Made by a program: the position numbers and the translations under genes. A stretch of 64,000 nt of DNA, taken from positions 4,030,001 to 4,094,000 of the forward strand of contig JAJGBQ010000004.1 of NCBI GenBank assembly GCA_022457065.1, in the 5' to 3' direction. Origin of the DNA: Curvularia sp. ZM96. Its lineage: Eukaryota; Ascomycota; Dothideomycetes; Pleosporales; Pleosporaceae. How positions within the stretch are numbered: the stretch's first letter is position 1; every line of letters starts with the position of its first letter. The notes under the pieces are model-generated. The model did not search any database, was not told where the DNA came from, and was given only the letters and a program-made list of their open reading frames with translations. Positions 1-10,136 of this stretch are shown here, piece by piece.

Positions 1-36
1 GAGCACATCTTCGACGCTTCTCTCTTCTCCCACACA

Positions 37-1076
37 ATGAACACGTCCACCATCACATCCACACCCCTCCCCCCACCATCAACATCACAACAACCCCCCG
101 TGGACACCATGATGCCCACCACCATCAAGATGGAGATGATCGAGAACTCGCCCTCGCCCCAGCGCTCCGCCTCCCAGTCGTCAGAGCCCTCCCAGACACC
201 GGCTCCCGAGAGCAGTGCCTCGAAGCCAGTCAAGAAGCGGAAGTCATGGGGCCAGGTCCTGCCTGAGCCCAAGACCAGCCTGCCTCCCCGCAAACGCGCA
301 AAGACCGAGGACGAGAAGGAGCAAAGACGCATCGAGCGCGTAAAGCGCAACCGCCTCGCCGCCCACAACTCCCGTGAGCGCAAGCGCCAGGAGTACGAGG
401 TACTCCAGCATGAGAAGGACGAGCTCGAGGCCAACATGAGGGCCTACAAGGAGAAGATGGCCCAGATGGAGGCCGAGCTCCGCTACTACCGCACAAAGTA
501 CCCTGGCGAAGCACCAACATCCACCGCCTTCGACCTCTCTACACCATCACACGACTCGTTCAGCACCATCTGCCCTGCGCAGATCCCCACATCCTTCCCC
601 AGCCCCGAATCCATGGACTCGATGGACTCACCCCGTGACTCCTCGTGCCAGCCCGAGACTCCTCCATCCACCTTTGAGGCCTCCCCCGACTTCGACTCGA
701 CACAATACTCTGCCGCGGTATTGTGCGACCTGCAGTGTCAGTCGAATTCGGGAACCTCACTTCGGATGATCTGGACCTACCTTTCACTATTCAACCTTTC
801 GCACCAGTCGATGAGAAGCCTGTCGTCATGGAAAACTTCTTCGACTTCGACCAGTTCCCAAAGTGCAGCCCCACCACAGCTGCACCCATGGAACCCGCTT
901 TTAGCATGGTGGATTCTTCTTCGGTCGATGTCTTTGGCTCGACCCTCTTCGACACCAGCTCTCACTCAAACTCTTATGGCTTTCTTGACGGCTTTGATGC
1001 AAAGTTCCATGACTTGCAGAGTGCCTCTGGCGCAACTTCGGTTAGCGACGAGGCCCTCGCAGCGGGATCACTTTAG
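37..1076 (+). CDS. hacA: HacA/Hac1-type bZIP transcription factor of the unfolded protein response
   Basis: This is the master regulator of the ER unfolded protein response; it binds UPR elements of chaperone genes in the nucleus. A basic region followed by a leucine zipper lies at about residues 95-150 (RRIERVKRNRLAAHNSRERKRQ is split by the NRxxAxxSR signature). A second reading frame (about 735-1076) continues with acidic, aromatic-rich sequence and can only be joined by removing 20 bases at 713-732, the Ire1-type intron described separately. Joined 37-712 plus 733-1076 gives 339 residues; unspliced mRNA reads on to 1296 and gives 419 residues. These lengths resemble the induced and uninduced HacA forms known in Aspergillus. 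The ATG at 37 is the first in the window, but only 36 bases lie upstream, so an earlier start or 5' leader cannot be excluded. Identity is confident; the activated form is inferred. Confidence 0.93.
713..732 (+). promoter_or_regulatory. Ire1-dependent non-spliceosomal intron of hacA (20 nt)
   Basis: Bases 702-709 pair with 717-724 (seven Watson-Crick pairs and one G-T) and present an exactly seven-base loop at 710-716, CTG/CCGC, matching the CNG/CNGN Ire1 cleavage consensus with the cut after 712. The second site is CTG/CAGT at 730-736 with a short GAC/GTC stem (727-729 with 737-739), cut after 732. Removing 713-732 shifts the frame by two and opens the alternative C-terminal frame to the stop at 1074-1076. 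There are no GT..AG borders. A 17-base alternative (cut after 715) also keeps the frame but lacks the hairpin support. Confidence 0.88.
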
Positions 1077-3118
1077 CACCGATGCCATCTTGGGACCCAA
1101 CGAGAGCGAGAGTGAGCACGCTGGGTCGGTGGATGGCTGCCGTAGATCACGACTGATGAGATCTCCTAGCGCTATACAAATGGGTCGGCGTAACGGTGTA
1201 CAAACAGGGAGGTTAGACAGGGCCTTATTGGAAAGGGAAAATCTGGGACGTGGTTTCACATGGCGTAGGACGGGGTCCGTAGCGTGTAGCGCGTAACTCC
1301 TTGTAGTAACAGTTTTCTTTTTGAGAGACTTTTGGTATGTCCTTCCTGGATATGGTTTCCTGGATGGTTTCATAATGGCGGACAAGTCACACCAAGGGCT
1401 GGTGCCTCTATCTAGCCAAATCTACCATTGTCTACTGTTCAAACATGATTCCGTCTCTTTTGCTTGTGATGTCCTGATGATGTTCAGCCTGGTAACGCCT
1501 ATCTCTCACATGTTATCAGCCGACCCAGACTTCATCCCTCCCTGATGTGTCACTGCGATGTGTCACTCAGCTAGACATTCTCCACAGTTCTACCTCGTTC
1601 TACATGCGCTAACGACATCCTAGTACTCTCCACATCGCGATCTCCGCGCCTCGTCCTGGTCTTTTCAGCTGCAAAGCTCAGGTCGAGACCAAGACGGCGT
1701 CTCGTTCCGTGCTGCGATATGCATGTTGACGCCAATCTTTGCGCTCTTTCGTCACCCTCCCTCCACAATGGTCCAGTCTCCATAAGGGTAACTTTCAGCA
1801 ACAACGACAACACTCCACCAAGCCCGCTTTTCTTGGCCCCAGAATAGGAATTGGCCCCTCATTGGTGTTGGATCACGTCATCCAGGAGTAAGCCGGGAAG
1901 TATCCAAAGCCAAGTAATAATAGCACTATTATGGATTCCTTTGCGAGACACGGAGTCTTGGTACGTGCCAAACAAAATCAACGCAGGCGTACAGTATGCG
2001 TGTGCTAGATTAGAGAAAAAAAACGGCCTCCGGTGTGCGCTTACGACAAGTGCCTAAGCGGCACACTCCCCGTACCACGTCCTGCCCAGTGCATGGTCGT
2101 TTGAGCGCACCACCACGAGAGGTTTACACTGGACGGACAAGTAAAAGAAAAGGAGCGAGGTGTGATCCTACTTGCTTGTTTTGCGCCCCCATTCACTCCC
2201 CCAACTCCGTTCAGGCGCCCAAAACGTGTGAGAAAAGGGAAAAAGGGCTTGTTTTTTCTTCGGTGTTCGCTTATTCCTCTGGCGGTAGGAAGTACTACAC
2301 AACTAGAAAAAGCTAAACTAAATGTCTCCCACACCCCCACCAAAAACCCCACCACCACGACGGCCAACATCGAACATCCTGGGAACTCCACATCACAGAC
2401 AACACATGCACGTACACACCGTTCTTGTACAATGGGTGACCGGACTTTGGGGAAAGCAATGTAAAGTGTATGTAGAGTCAGGTCGCTGCATTGAAGCTAA
2501 GTAGGCTGGCCCAAAAAGTGGGATCAAAGACGACGTGCTGCGTGGACTTGCATGAAGGAGGAGAAAAACAGCCACGCCATAAGGTCTGCACACCGCTTTT
2601 GCTTTTGCCCCACAAACAAGTAGACGACGGATAGACATACACAGATACACACAAACAGAGGTGAGCTATAGAATCGGGAAATGAAGGAAATAAGAGAATG
2701 GGACATAGAAAGAGAAAGATAGAGGATTTTCATGATATCAGTTCATTCATTCATTCATATTGCTACATGAGAAACTGCAGCAAAGAGCGGACCAGCCTTC
2801 TCTGCTTTGTTTCCCCCCTTGACTATGCAGATAGATTCCCAAACGCATATGCAATGCAACTGCAACAGCGGGAACCCCGACATACCCTCAAAAGTCCGGT
2901 GGGCATGGGCGTCGAAATGTTCCCTCCCCTCTCTCGCTTACTAGTCTACCCAACCCTGCTAGATTGATAATAACGCTCGTAGCTTAGCCATTCAGAGTCG
3001 TATCACCGACTCCTCTGTGGCCGCACTACTAGCACAAGTACCGCCGATGCTGACATGTGTGCTTCATTCTTGCGGTGAAGCTTCTCACTATCTGCTCGAC
3101 CACGTAGGGCGGGTGCCT
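1077..3118. other. Gene-free stretch after hacA
   Basis: It holds the hacA 3' untranslated region, including the extra coding tail of the unspliced form up to 1296, and about 1.8 kb in which I recognise no gene, RNA or repeat. Open frames here are short, overlap on both strands and match nothing I know. Confidence 0.5.
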
Positions 3119-3519
3119 TTACTGAGGGGCCTTGTTGGAGTCCTCTCCGGGTCGGCCTTGGCCTGTCCAGCCTTCCTTGGGGGCGTTGCCGCCGCCAGAG
3201 GCATTCATGCCTTCGAGGCCTGTTACAGTTTGTGTTAGTGTGTGGTCTTTGGCCTAGTTATGCTTTTTCTGGTCTCCATTGGTTTATGGGAGTGTGGGGG
3301 GCGGAGAGGAGGGGTAAACTAAAGTCGTACCTTCGCCTTTCTCGACTTCGGGCATGGGGGCTACCTTCTTAGTGTGCTGGAGGTCGTCCTGCCGTCGGGT
3401 TAGGATTGCTTCCCAGAGGGTTTATTGGAGCAAGGACGTACATTGCCAGATGCGCCGTGGACAATCTCCTGGCCCTCGATGGGGCCGTTATCTGAGGATC
3501 CGTCTCCGTTGCGGGGCAT
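3119..3519 (-). CDS. Small hydrophilic conserved-looking fungal protein, three exons
   Basis: The gene was found by reading splice sites rather than as one open frame. Exons are 3519-3442 (26 codons, from ATG), 3388-3331 and 3219-3119 (TAA at 3121-3119), with introns of 53 and 111 bases that both have GT..AG ends. The joined product is 78 residues. It starts MPRNGDGSSDNGP, contains a VHGASGN motif near residue 20, and ends in a Gly/Asn/Pro-rich tail. It has no signal peptide, membrane segment or cysteine, so it is probably a disordered cytosolic or nuclear protein. The N-terminal pattern MPR-G-GxSDN followed by VHGASG resembles a family of small uncharacterised ascomycete proteins I recall, but I know no function for it. 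All three exons stay in frame with consensus splice sites, which supports a real gene. Confidence 0.72.
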
Positions 3520-6165
3520 GTTGGTGTTGTGTTTATGGTTTGAATGTGCGAAGATTGTGTATTAGAGAAGAGCTGATGCTTTGATGATGGTGAAGAGGCG
3601 GGTTGAGGGATTTAATATGAGGTTCATATGCTGCAATTGCATCTTCGGAGCATCGATATGATGTAAACAGATGTGATGTCATTGTGGGGTAAGCTTGAGT
3701 CTCGTGGAGGAAATGAGACCCACCAGCTACAACGAACATCACCGACTTTGGAATATTTTCGTAAGAATGACGCAACGGTCCCTCTTCTGCTATTGTTTGG
3801 AAGTCTTGGTGGTACGTCAGTGAGCTGGATTTCCTGGTGCGATGGCTGCTGAGGGCAACGAAGTTTTCGTTTACGCGCGATGTTCCGATCGCGGCAACTT
3901 GCGAAGAACCACCACGCCGGCTGCATTGTAGATCGTATGTGATTAGCTGAATGTGTTGTGAAAATAGAAGGTTTTGGGTAGATTGGAAGCATGACGATAT
4001 GTCAAGAAGCATTCTCTAACAGCACGGACAGGACCAGAGCTGAGCTTTGGAGGCCGATACCTGTATGTATAGTACTATCATGTCAAGAATAGAAGTTGAA
4101 AGCTGAGACTGGTTGAGAACCCAAAAATATCAATATTTTACTCTCTGAGATCTACTGTGTTATCATGCCTTCGTTGCTACAACTAGATGAACATGGCAGG
4201 GCAAAGGATATCTTCCAACGACACACTTGAAGTGCCTTTGTATTAGTTAATATGAAGATGGACTAAATGCGTTCGGTTCTGCTACAATAAAGTGACAAGT
4301 GAAGAGAAGTTTTACTTACTTCTGTACTTTCATTCTAAGCTTCATAACCTAAACAGTTGGTTACCTTTAGTGTTTGTTTTATCCCGGGGAAGAAGATGAG
4401 TATTAATCAGGTCTAGCGGCTTAAATACTGGAGTCACTCTGGAAAACGACATACACTCTAGTATGGAGTGAAGTATGTTTCCTGTCATCACTTTATCGTG
4501 CCTAGCGCTTCCTTGCAATCTTCGGTGAATACTGCGTATGCACATACATCTTTGCGCTGTGGTAAAAGCCTTGCCATAACTAAGACCTTATCTTCTGTTT
4601 CCCTCCAAATTTGCTGAGCCATTGGATGTGGTATCTTTAACACTGTATAATAGTAGCTAGTTTCTTTGCCTGCGTAGATTGACTGAGTTCGTATCGCTTC
4701 TTGACGCATACATCTCAAGAATAAAACCAGTATGTCGCCTGGTTGTTGGTAGCCTTAATCAAGGTACTGTATTCGGAGCAAATTCAATCGCTCTCTAAAG
4801 GGAGGTTGAGTAGCAGAATGGCGCTGGCATAGTTAGCAGCGCTGTCATATATTCGCAACCCTAGAAGTTCATCCTTTCACGCCCACTTTAGAGAAAAAAA
4901 CACTGTGCAAAGTTCTACAAAGCAATGTAATCTTATTGCCGATAGTGTCAGAGCACTGCAAAGTCTTCCTAGTAAGCTGGAAGCGACAAACAAACAAAAA
5001 AGGCAAAAAATCAATCAATCTTCACTCCTCTCAGCATCTGTTGCTCCAGCAACCGTCCAGATTCGAACGGCCGCCCTCCTAGCTTAACAACCCATGTTAT
5101 CATGGGACACTGAGTGGGTTGTTAGTTCCCTATAGCCTGTCAGCAGTCTAATGTTTTTTATTATGTTTGGTTGGTATTTGCTACCCACCCAGTGCCCCTG
5201 CTAGGAGCCCACCCGACCGCTGAGAGGAGTGAGGATTGATTGATGAAAGGAACTGGAATACTGGAGATATATACTGCTATTACATGACATTGTATATACC
5301 CAGAGTTGTGCCGACATCGGTCTTCTCCGTGTCCCCGTTTGTTGCAGCGGATGCGCACCGGTCTCGGCGTCTGTGGCCCTATACTGTATTGACTGATGTG
5401 CCATGTCTCGGCCGTTTGCTTTCTTGGATCTTGGACTCATGAGAAATTAGGCGGCTGGCTTGCCAGTGACTCAACACTATGTTGCTGACAGCACTTAGGG
5501 AGAGTGGAAACTTGAGCAGAGAAACCCTTTGTAATGACATGATTTCCTGCTACCAAGTTAAGGTGATACAAAACTACATGAGAAATTTGCTACTAAACTG
5601 AAGTGGGCATATGAGGATAGAATATATGCTAATTTCATGCTTGCATTCTTGAATTCTCACATCTTGAATGCGTGCTTCAGTTCAAGACCACTCGTTCCAC
5701 AATAGAGCTTACAGAGACTTCCAAGTGATCCAAAGAGAGTAAATGCAAATAGAGTTTGAAAAGCTGCTCTAGATTTTGGCTGTTGTACTAGTGGCAGCGT
5801 GTATGAATTGGCAGGCTTGCAGGAATGACACTCGCTTGAAGTAATTCACCTCAAAGACTCAACTAGTATCACAACCAAGTCGCGTTCAAATCACGCCCGG
5901 CAGGCGCCCAGCAGCGCTAGGACGAATCTTGATATACAATCAACAACATGGGGTGATAGTACTACACTCAAGAGGACTAGGCCATGAATACATCAACACC
6001 ACTTCACCACTTAAGCACTACGAAGCGAGACAAAGCTCCAAAAAGCCATAACGTTCTCTCATACAACACTTTTGTAACTCTCTAGATATCAACCTCCTCA
6101 TCAAGCCCATATTCAAACCCTCTCATTAGGAGAAGCAACAAACTCCCTCAGTGTCGACAACATAT
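3520..6165. other. Gene-free stretch between the small gene and UTP21
   Basis: It contains the promoter side of the small gene at 3.5 kb, a MITE-like element (5010-5244) and the 3' side of UTP21. It is more A/T-rich than the flanks. Short minus-strand frames at 4342-4718 have no recognisable domain and could at most be remnants. Confidence 0.5.
5010..5244. mobile_element. MITE-like element with 26-bp terminal inverted repeats
   Basis: Bases 5010-5035 and 5219-5244 are inverted copies of one another, 25 of 26 positions matching. The outer part of each is the ATCAATCAATC / GATTGATTGAT motif. The 183-base interior has no coding potential and itself contains an imperfect palindrome around 5086-5125 (AACAACCCA ... 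TGGGTTGTT) and a tRNA B-box-like GTTCGAATC on the minus strand near 5060. The size of 235 bases, terminal inverted repeats and lack of an ORF fit a non-autonomous DNA transposon. I could not see a convincing target-site duplication and no autonomous partner is in the window. Confidence 0.6.
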
Positions 6166-9100
6166 TTACCTCGCACTCCTAACCCATCCTACAACACCAA
6201 CACTATACCCGACCAGTCCGCCCACCCTCTCCCTCTCGCCTTTAGCCTCTTCCTGCCATTTCCTCAGCAACCCCACCAACTGCTCATCCTGCACCACGAC
6301 ATCGCCATGTAGTCTCAAGAAAACGCTCATCCACGCCTGCACAAGTTCGTAGTCACGGCGCTGCCTCAGTCGTGCCGTAAGCGCCTCGATGAAGGTGCGG
6401 AGCTCGGTGTACGGCTCTGTTGTGTCGAGGGTGCGGATGGCGATGTCAGCGGCGGAAGGAGGGAGGGAGGAGAGATGGGATAGGAGAGGGGCGTAGTCTG
6501 CTGTTTCGGTAGCGTGGGCGAGGTGGCGGCTGAAGGCGTCCGTGGCGGTAGCAGCGCTAGACCGCGATGCGAGTGCCGAGCTGGAGATGCGGGACTTGGT
6601 GTTTTGGTTGTCGCTGGATGCGGCGTTGTTATCTACGCCCTGAATCTGGTTCTGGCCTACGGAGGGGAGGAAGAAAGGAGCCTTTTCTGGTGCTTTCGGG
6701 GCTTCTTTGGGCTTGTTGCGAGCGCGGATGACGTCTAGGTGGAGGAGGGTTTGCCAACGCGATTTGGGGACCAGACTGAGCGTTGTGATCTTGTCACTGA
6801 GCTGGTCCATGACGGGGACAGTGACTTCGTCTTCGTCCTCTTCGCCCGTCTGCTCTTCAGTAGCAGCTTCCACGACAGCAACGCCCCCTTCACCAGATGC
6901 TGTGGGTGCACTGACTGAGACGATATCGTCCTCTGTAATCTGGCGTGTTGACACGTGCGTGAAGAGCGTTCGATTTGTCCAGATGTGTACGCCAACCTCG
7001 CCGTCTAGACCAGTTGCAAGGAACTCACCAGAAGGCGAGAAGGCCACTGTATTGCACTTTCTAGGAAGCCGCATTGCGTCAATCAGATGACCAGTTGGTA
7101 GATCCCAGACCCTGACAGTGGAGTCAGAAGCTGCAGAGATGATCCATCGTCCATCGCTTGAGAAGGTGTAGTCGATTGTTTGCAATCCGACCTGGGATCG
7201 TGAGACCCAGAGCTCTCGAATAAGCTTCTTGGTAGTAATGTCGACAACGCGGATGGAGCCATCGTCACAGCTCAATGCAATTAGGTCACTGTTCCGGTGA
7301 TAGCGCATGCCGAGAATCTTTGTCATAGGGTACCAGTCAATCTCATGTAGCAGAATACCGGTTGCAAAATCCCAGAACTGGCCATGTTAGTATCGCTATA
7401 TCTGGGAAAATAGTAGTTACTCACCTTGACTTTGCCATCATCTGAGCAGCTTATGAGCGTACGGTTGAGAGCATCCACGGCAAGGCCGGTAATAGCTCCC
7501 CTATGCTTGCCTTCTCCCTTGGCGAACTTGCGCGGAGAATCACCTTCCCCAACAAGGGCTTCTTCAGCCTGCAGTTGCTGCAGCTTGTATTTCTTTGCCT
7601 CGGCTGCAGTGAGTCGAGCGGGAAACTTGCGTCGGAACTTGCCAGACTGTAAGTTGTACATGTCGATGGAGCCACCAGCGGAACCAATCAAGGCGAATGT
7701 ACCACAAGATGAGATAGCCACACTCTTGACTTCGGTTCCATCTCCAGTATCAAACGCCCACCTTCCTGCTCGTTTGCGACCCCAGAACCATGTTCTTGCC
7801 GTCTTGTCTCCCTCGTGCCCGGTAACGATGCTCTCCCATCCAGTCATGTTGACCTCGGGCGCGTTTTTGTCTTTGCCCTTTACTTTTGAAGAATTGTTCC
7901 AAATGCCAACGACGCCGGGCATGGTACCCATACCACCGTCACGGTTGAGGGAGCAGGCCACACAGGTGATGGCGGGAGCCTTCAAATCTTCCAACTTGGC
8001 ATGGTGCTTTGATCCATCAGCATTTCCATTCAGCAGACCCATCTTTTTTGCCTTTTTCTGGACAGCGCCCTGGCTCAGCTCTGTACTCTGTCCATCTCGT
8101 CGCAAACTCCAACCCCACAGACTGCGGTCCTTGCTTGCGCTAAGAAGCCATTTGCCAATATCATCCGAACCGTCCGAGTTTGAAGGAAGGAAGCGGAGGG
8201 TTGAGACTGGTGCAGCATGTCCACCCCGAGAATGCAGAATGCGCGGTATGGGCGAGAAAGGCGTCTCGTCAAAAATCCAGCTCTTCAGTGAGTTGTCCAA
8301 GCCACTTGACACAATTACTGCCTGGCCAGCGAGAAATTCGATCTTGCTAATACCGCCGCCAACGCCACCGCTTGCAGATGGAGGCGGGCCATGAGCTCCT
8401 CGCAGAGTTCCTGTTTTGCGACCACCCTTGTTCAAGTCCCAAAAGTTAATATCCCCGCTGTCACTGCTGGCAGTTGCCATAACACCGTCCTCACGACCAT
8501 CATCGCCAGCACCTAGCCCGTCGGTTCTGAAGGAGATAGATGTCACTGGGTGCTTCTGCGAGCCACCCGTATTGAGACGCATGATCTCCTTGTCTGCGCG
8601 TATGTCGTGTATTGTGATCGGACCAGACTCGTGTGCGATGGCGAGGAGTGACAAGGCGGGTGTTGGCTGCAGTGCGGTCACAGAGCCAAAGTCAGCGGCG
8701 GGTGGGAGGAGCGTGTACAACAGCTTTCCGGTACTAATGTTCCAAATCTCGACAGAGCCATCTTTCCGGCCGACGAAGATTTTGTTGAGATAGGTTGGCA
8801 TGTTGCAGATACAGCCAGAGAGGGGGCTGGACGAAACACCTTGAAGGGTGGTGTAGTGCTCGAGGGTAGCAGTTCGCCAAACTTCAATCTTATTGTCGCC
8901 GCATCCCACGATCCACTCTCCAAGGACGACTAGTCGTTGGATGCGATCAATGCCACCACGAGGTAGCTCGAGCTCGGCGACCTTTTTTCCACGCTGAAAG
9001 ACCCATACGCCGCGTTCAGAGTTACTTTTTGGTCCTGACCAGGCGGCAAATACGACCTTCTTCCATGCCAGCGTCGCAGAAATATCCTCGGGCGTCTGGG

Positions 9101-9427
9101 GCCGTGTGATGAAGACGAGGTTGAGTCCGCGCTTGAGATCGTAAGTCTGGAGGGAGCGGCCGACAGAGGTTGTGATTTGGAAGGTAGTCTTTCCGAGCGG
9201 AAGCGCGGTAAACGGAACATTGGTGGGAGACACAAGGCCTACTGTCTGATGGATAGGTTAGCTATGCGCAGACGCCTTGGGGCTTCGCATGAGCTTACTC
9301 TGAAAGGCGCGAATATCTTGGACTGGCGGACGAGCGGCGCAGAGCTCTTTTCGCCGTTGGACTGTGTCTTTTGGCGTTTTGTCACCGGACCACTGCCGGT
9401 GCCATTGTGCACCTGGGGAGCAGCCAT
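6166..9427 (-). CDS. utp21: U3 snoRNP / small-subunit processome WD40 protein Utp21 (WDR36 homologue)
   Basis: Utp21 is a component of the UTP-B subcomplex of the nucleolar SSU processome, required for 18S pre-rRNA processing. Exons are 9427-9299, 9245-7425 and 7377-6166 (introns 53 and 47 bases), giving 1053 residues. The short first exon ends with the family's FAPFR, and the second resumes with TVGLVSPTNVPFTALPLG. Many WD40 blades follow to about residue 760 (for example a VRVWDLPTGHLID blade in exon 3). The C-terminal third is the Utp21-specific helical domain (from about DQLSDKITTLSLVPKSRW to the end), preceded by an acidic linker. The start is the ATG at 9427, because an in-frame extension upstream would add sequence that lacks the family pattern. 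It is divergently transcribed from VIP1 across 709 bases. Confidence 0.93.
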
Positions 9428-10136
9428 GATTGAGGTAGCTGAACAAGGTGCAACTAGAGCGCAGGCATGTGCTTGGAGTTGTCGCGACTTTGAGCGGCGC
9501 AACCAAATTTTTGCGGAGATGAGATTAGATTAGATGTTGTCCGACGGCGCTAAGAGATCGACGCAGGGGTCCGCTGTCAGACCTCGCGTACAGTGATCTC
9601 AGATTCCGATGCCATTTGCTCATGCTGATGAACACAAAAAGCGACAACACGAGCAACCAACAAGCATCGGTACCTGGCAGCATTCCCATAGCATTGTACC
9701 CAGCCGGACATGTGCTGCGATTGATGCTAATTGGCCTCTCTCCGCCTCATTCGCGGTAGAGGCAGGTCGGCCCGAAACGATGTGTGCAACACGTGGCGCA
9801 CGCCATACTCGCTACAGCATTGGAAGCGGCCGTTCCATGGCTGGAAAGGGAAGAGTATGGGCTGCAGTGCAGGGAGAGCGTCCATTCAGGCGGAGGCATT
9901 GGTGCATGCTGCCAAGTCGCGCAGAATGACGCACTATTTGTGATGGTCTGTCTGGAGCTTCTTCAGATGGCACAACAATCCATCCTCCCAAGCATCCAGA
10001 GCATCATGAAGCCCTAGAGGACATCCTGTCGACTGCCAAACGCCGTCCATCGCCCTTGTGCAAGCCTTGCCTCGCTTGCGGCAAAAGCAAGCAGGTCTGA
10101 CACGACCCCCGCAGACGCACAGGTATAAGAGGCAGC
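9428..10136. promoter_or_regulatory. Shared intergenic promoter region of UTP21 (-) and VIP1 (+)
   Basis: These 709 bases separate two divergent start codons and must carry both promoters and 5' leaders. Small open frames within it have no recognisable product. A TATAAG sits only about 15 bases before the VIP1 ATG, too close to act as its TATA box. Confidence 0.5.

Noticed and set aside
716..732. 17-base version of the hacA intron
   Set aside because: It fits CNG/CNGN and frame, but the 8-pair stem places the loop so that the cut falls after 712, giving 20 bases.
4342..4718. Two overlapping minus-strand frames as a possible decayed gene
   Set aside because: No recognisable domain, no usable splice sites joining them, and low complexity of evidence.
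5040..5100. Possible minus-strand tRNA because of a GTTCGAATC B-box-like motif
   Set aside because: No cloverleaf can be built: the T-stem does not pair and no acceptor stem or anticodon arm is seen. It is kept only as part of the MITE-like element.
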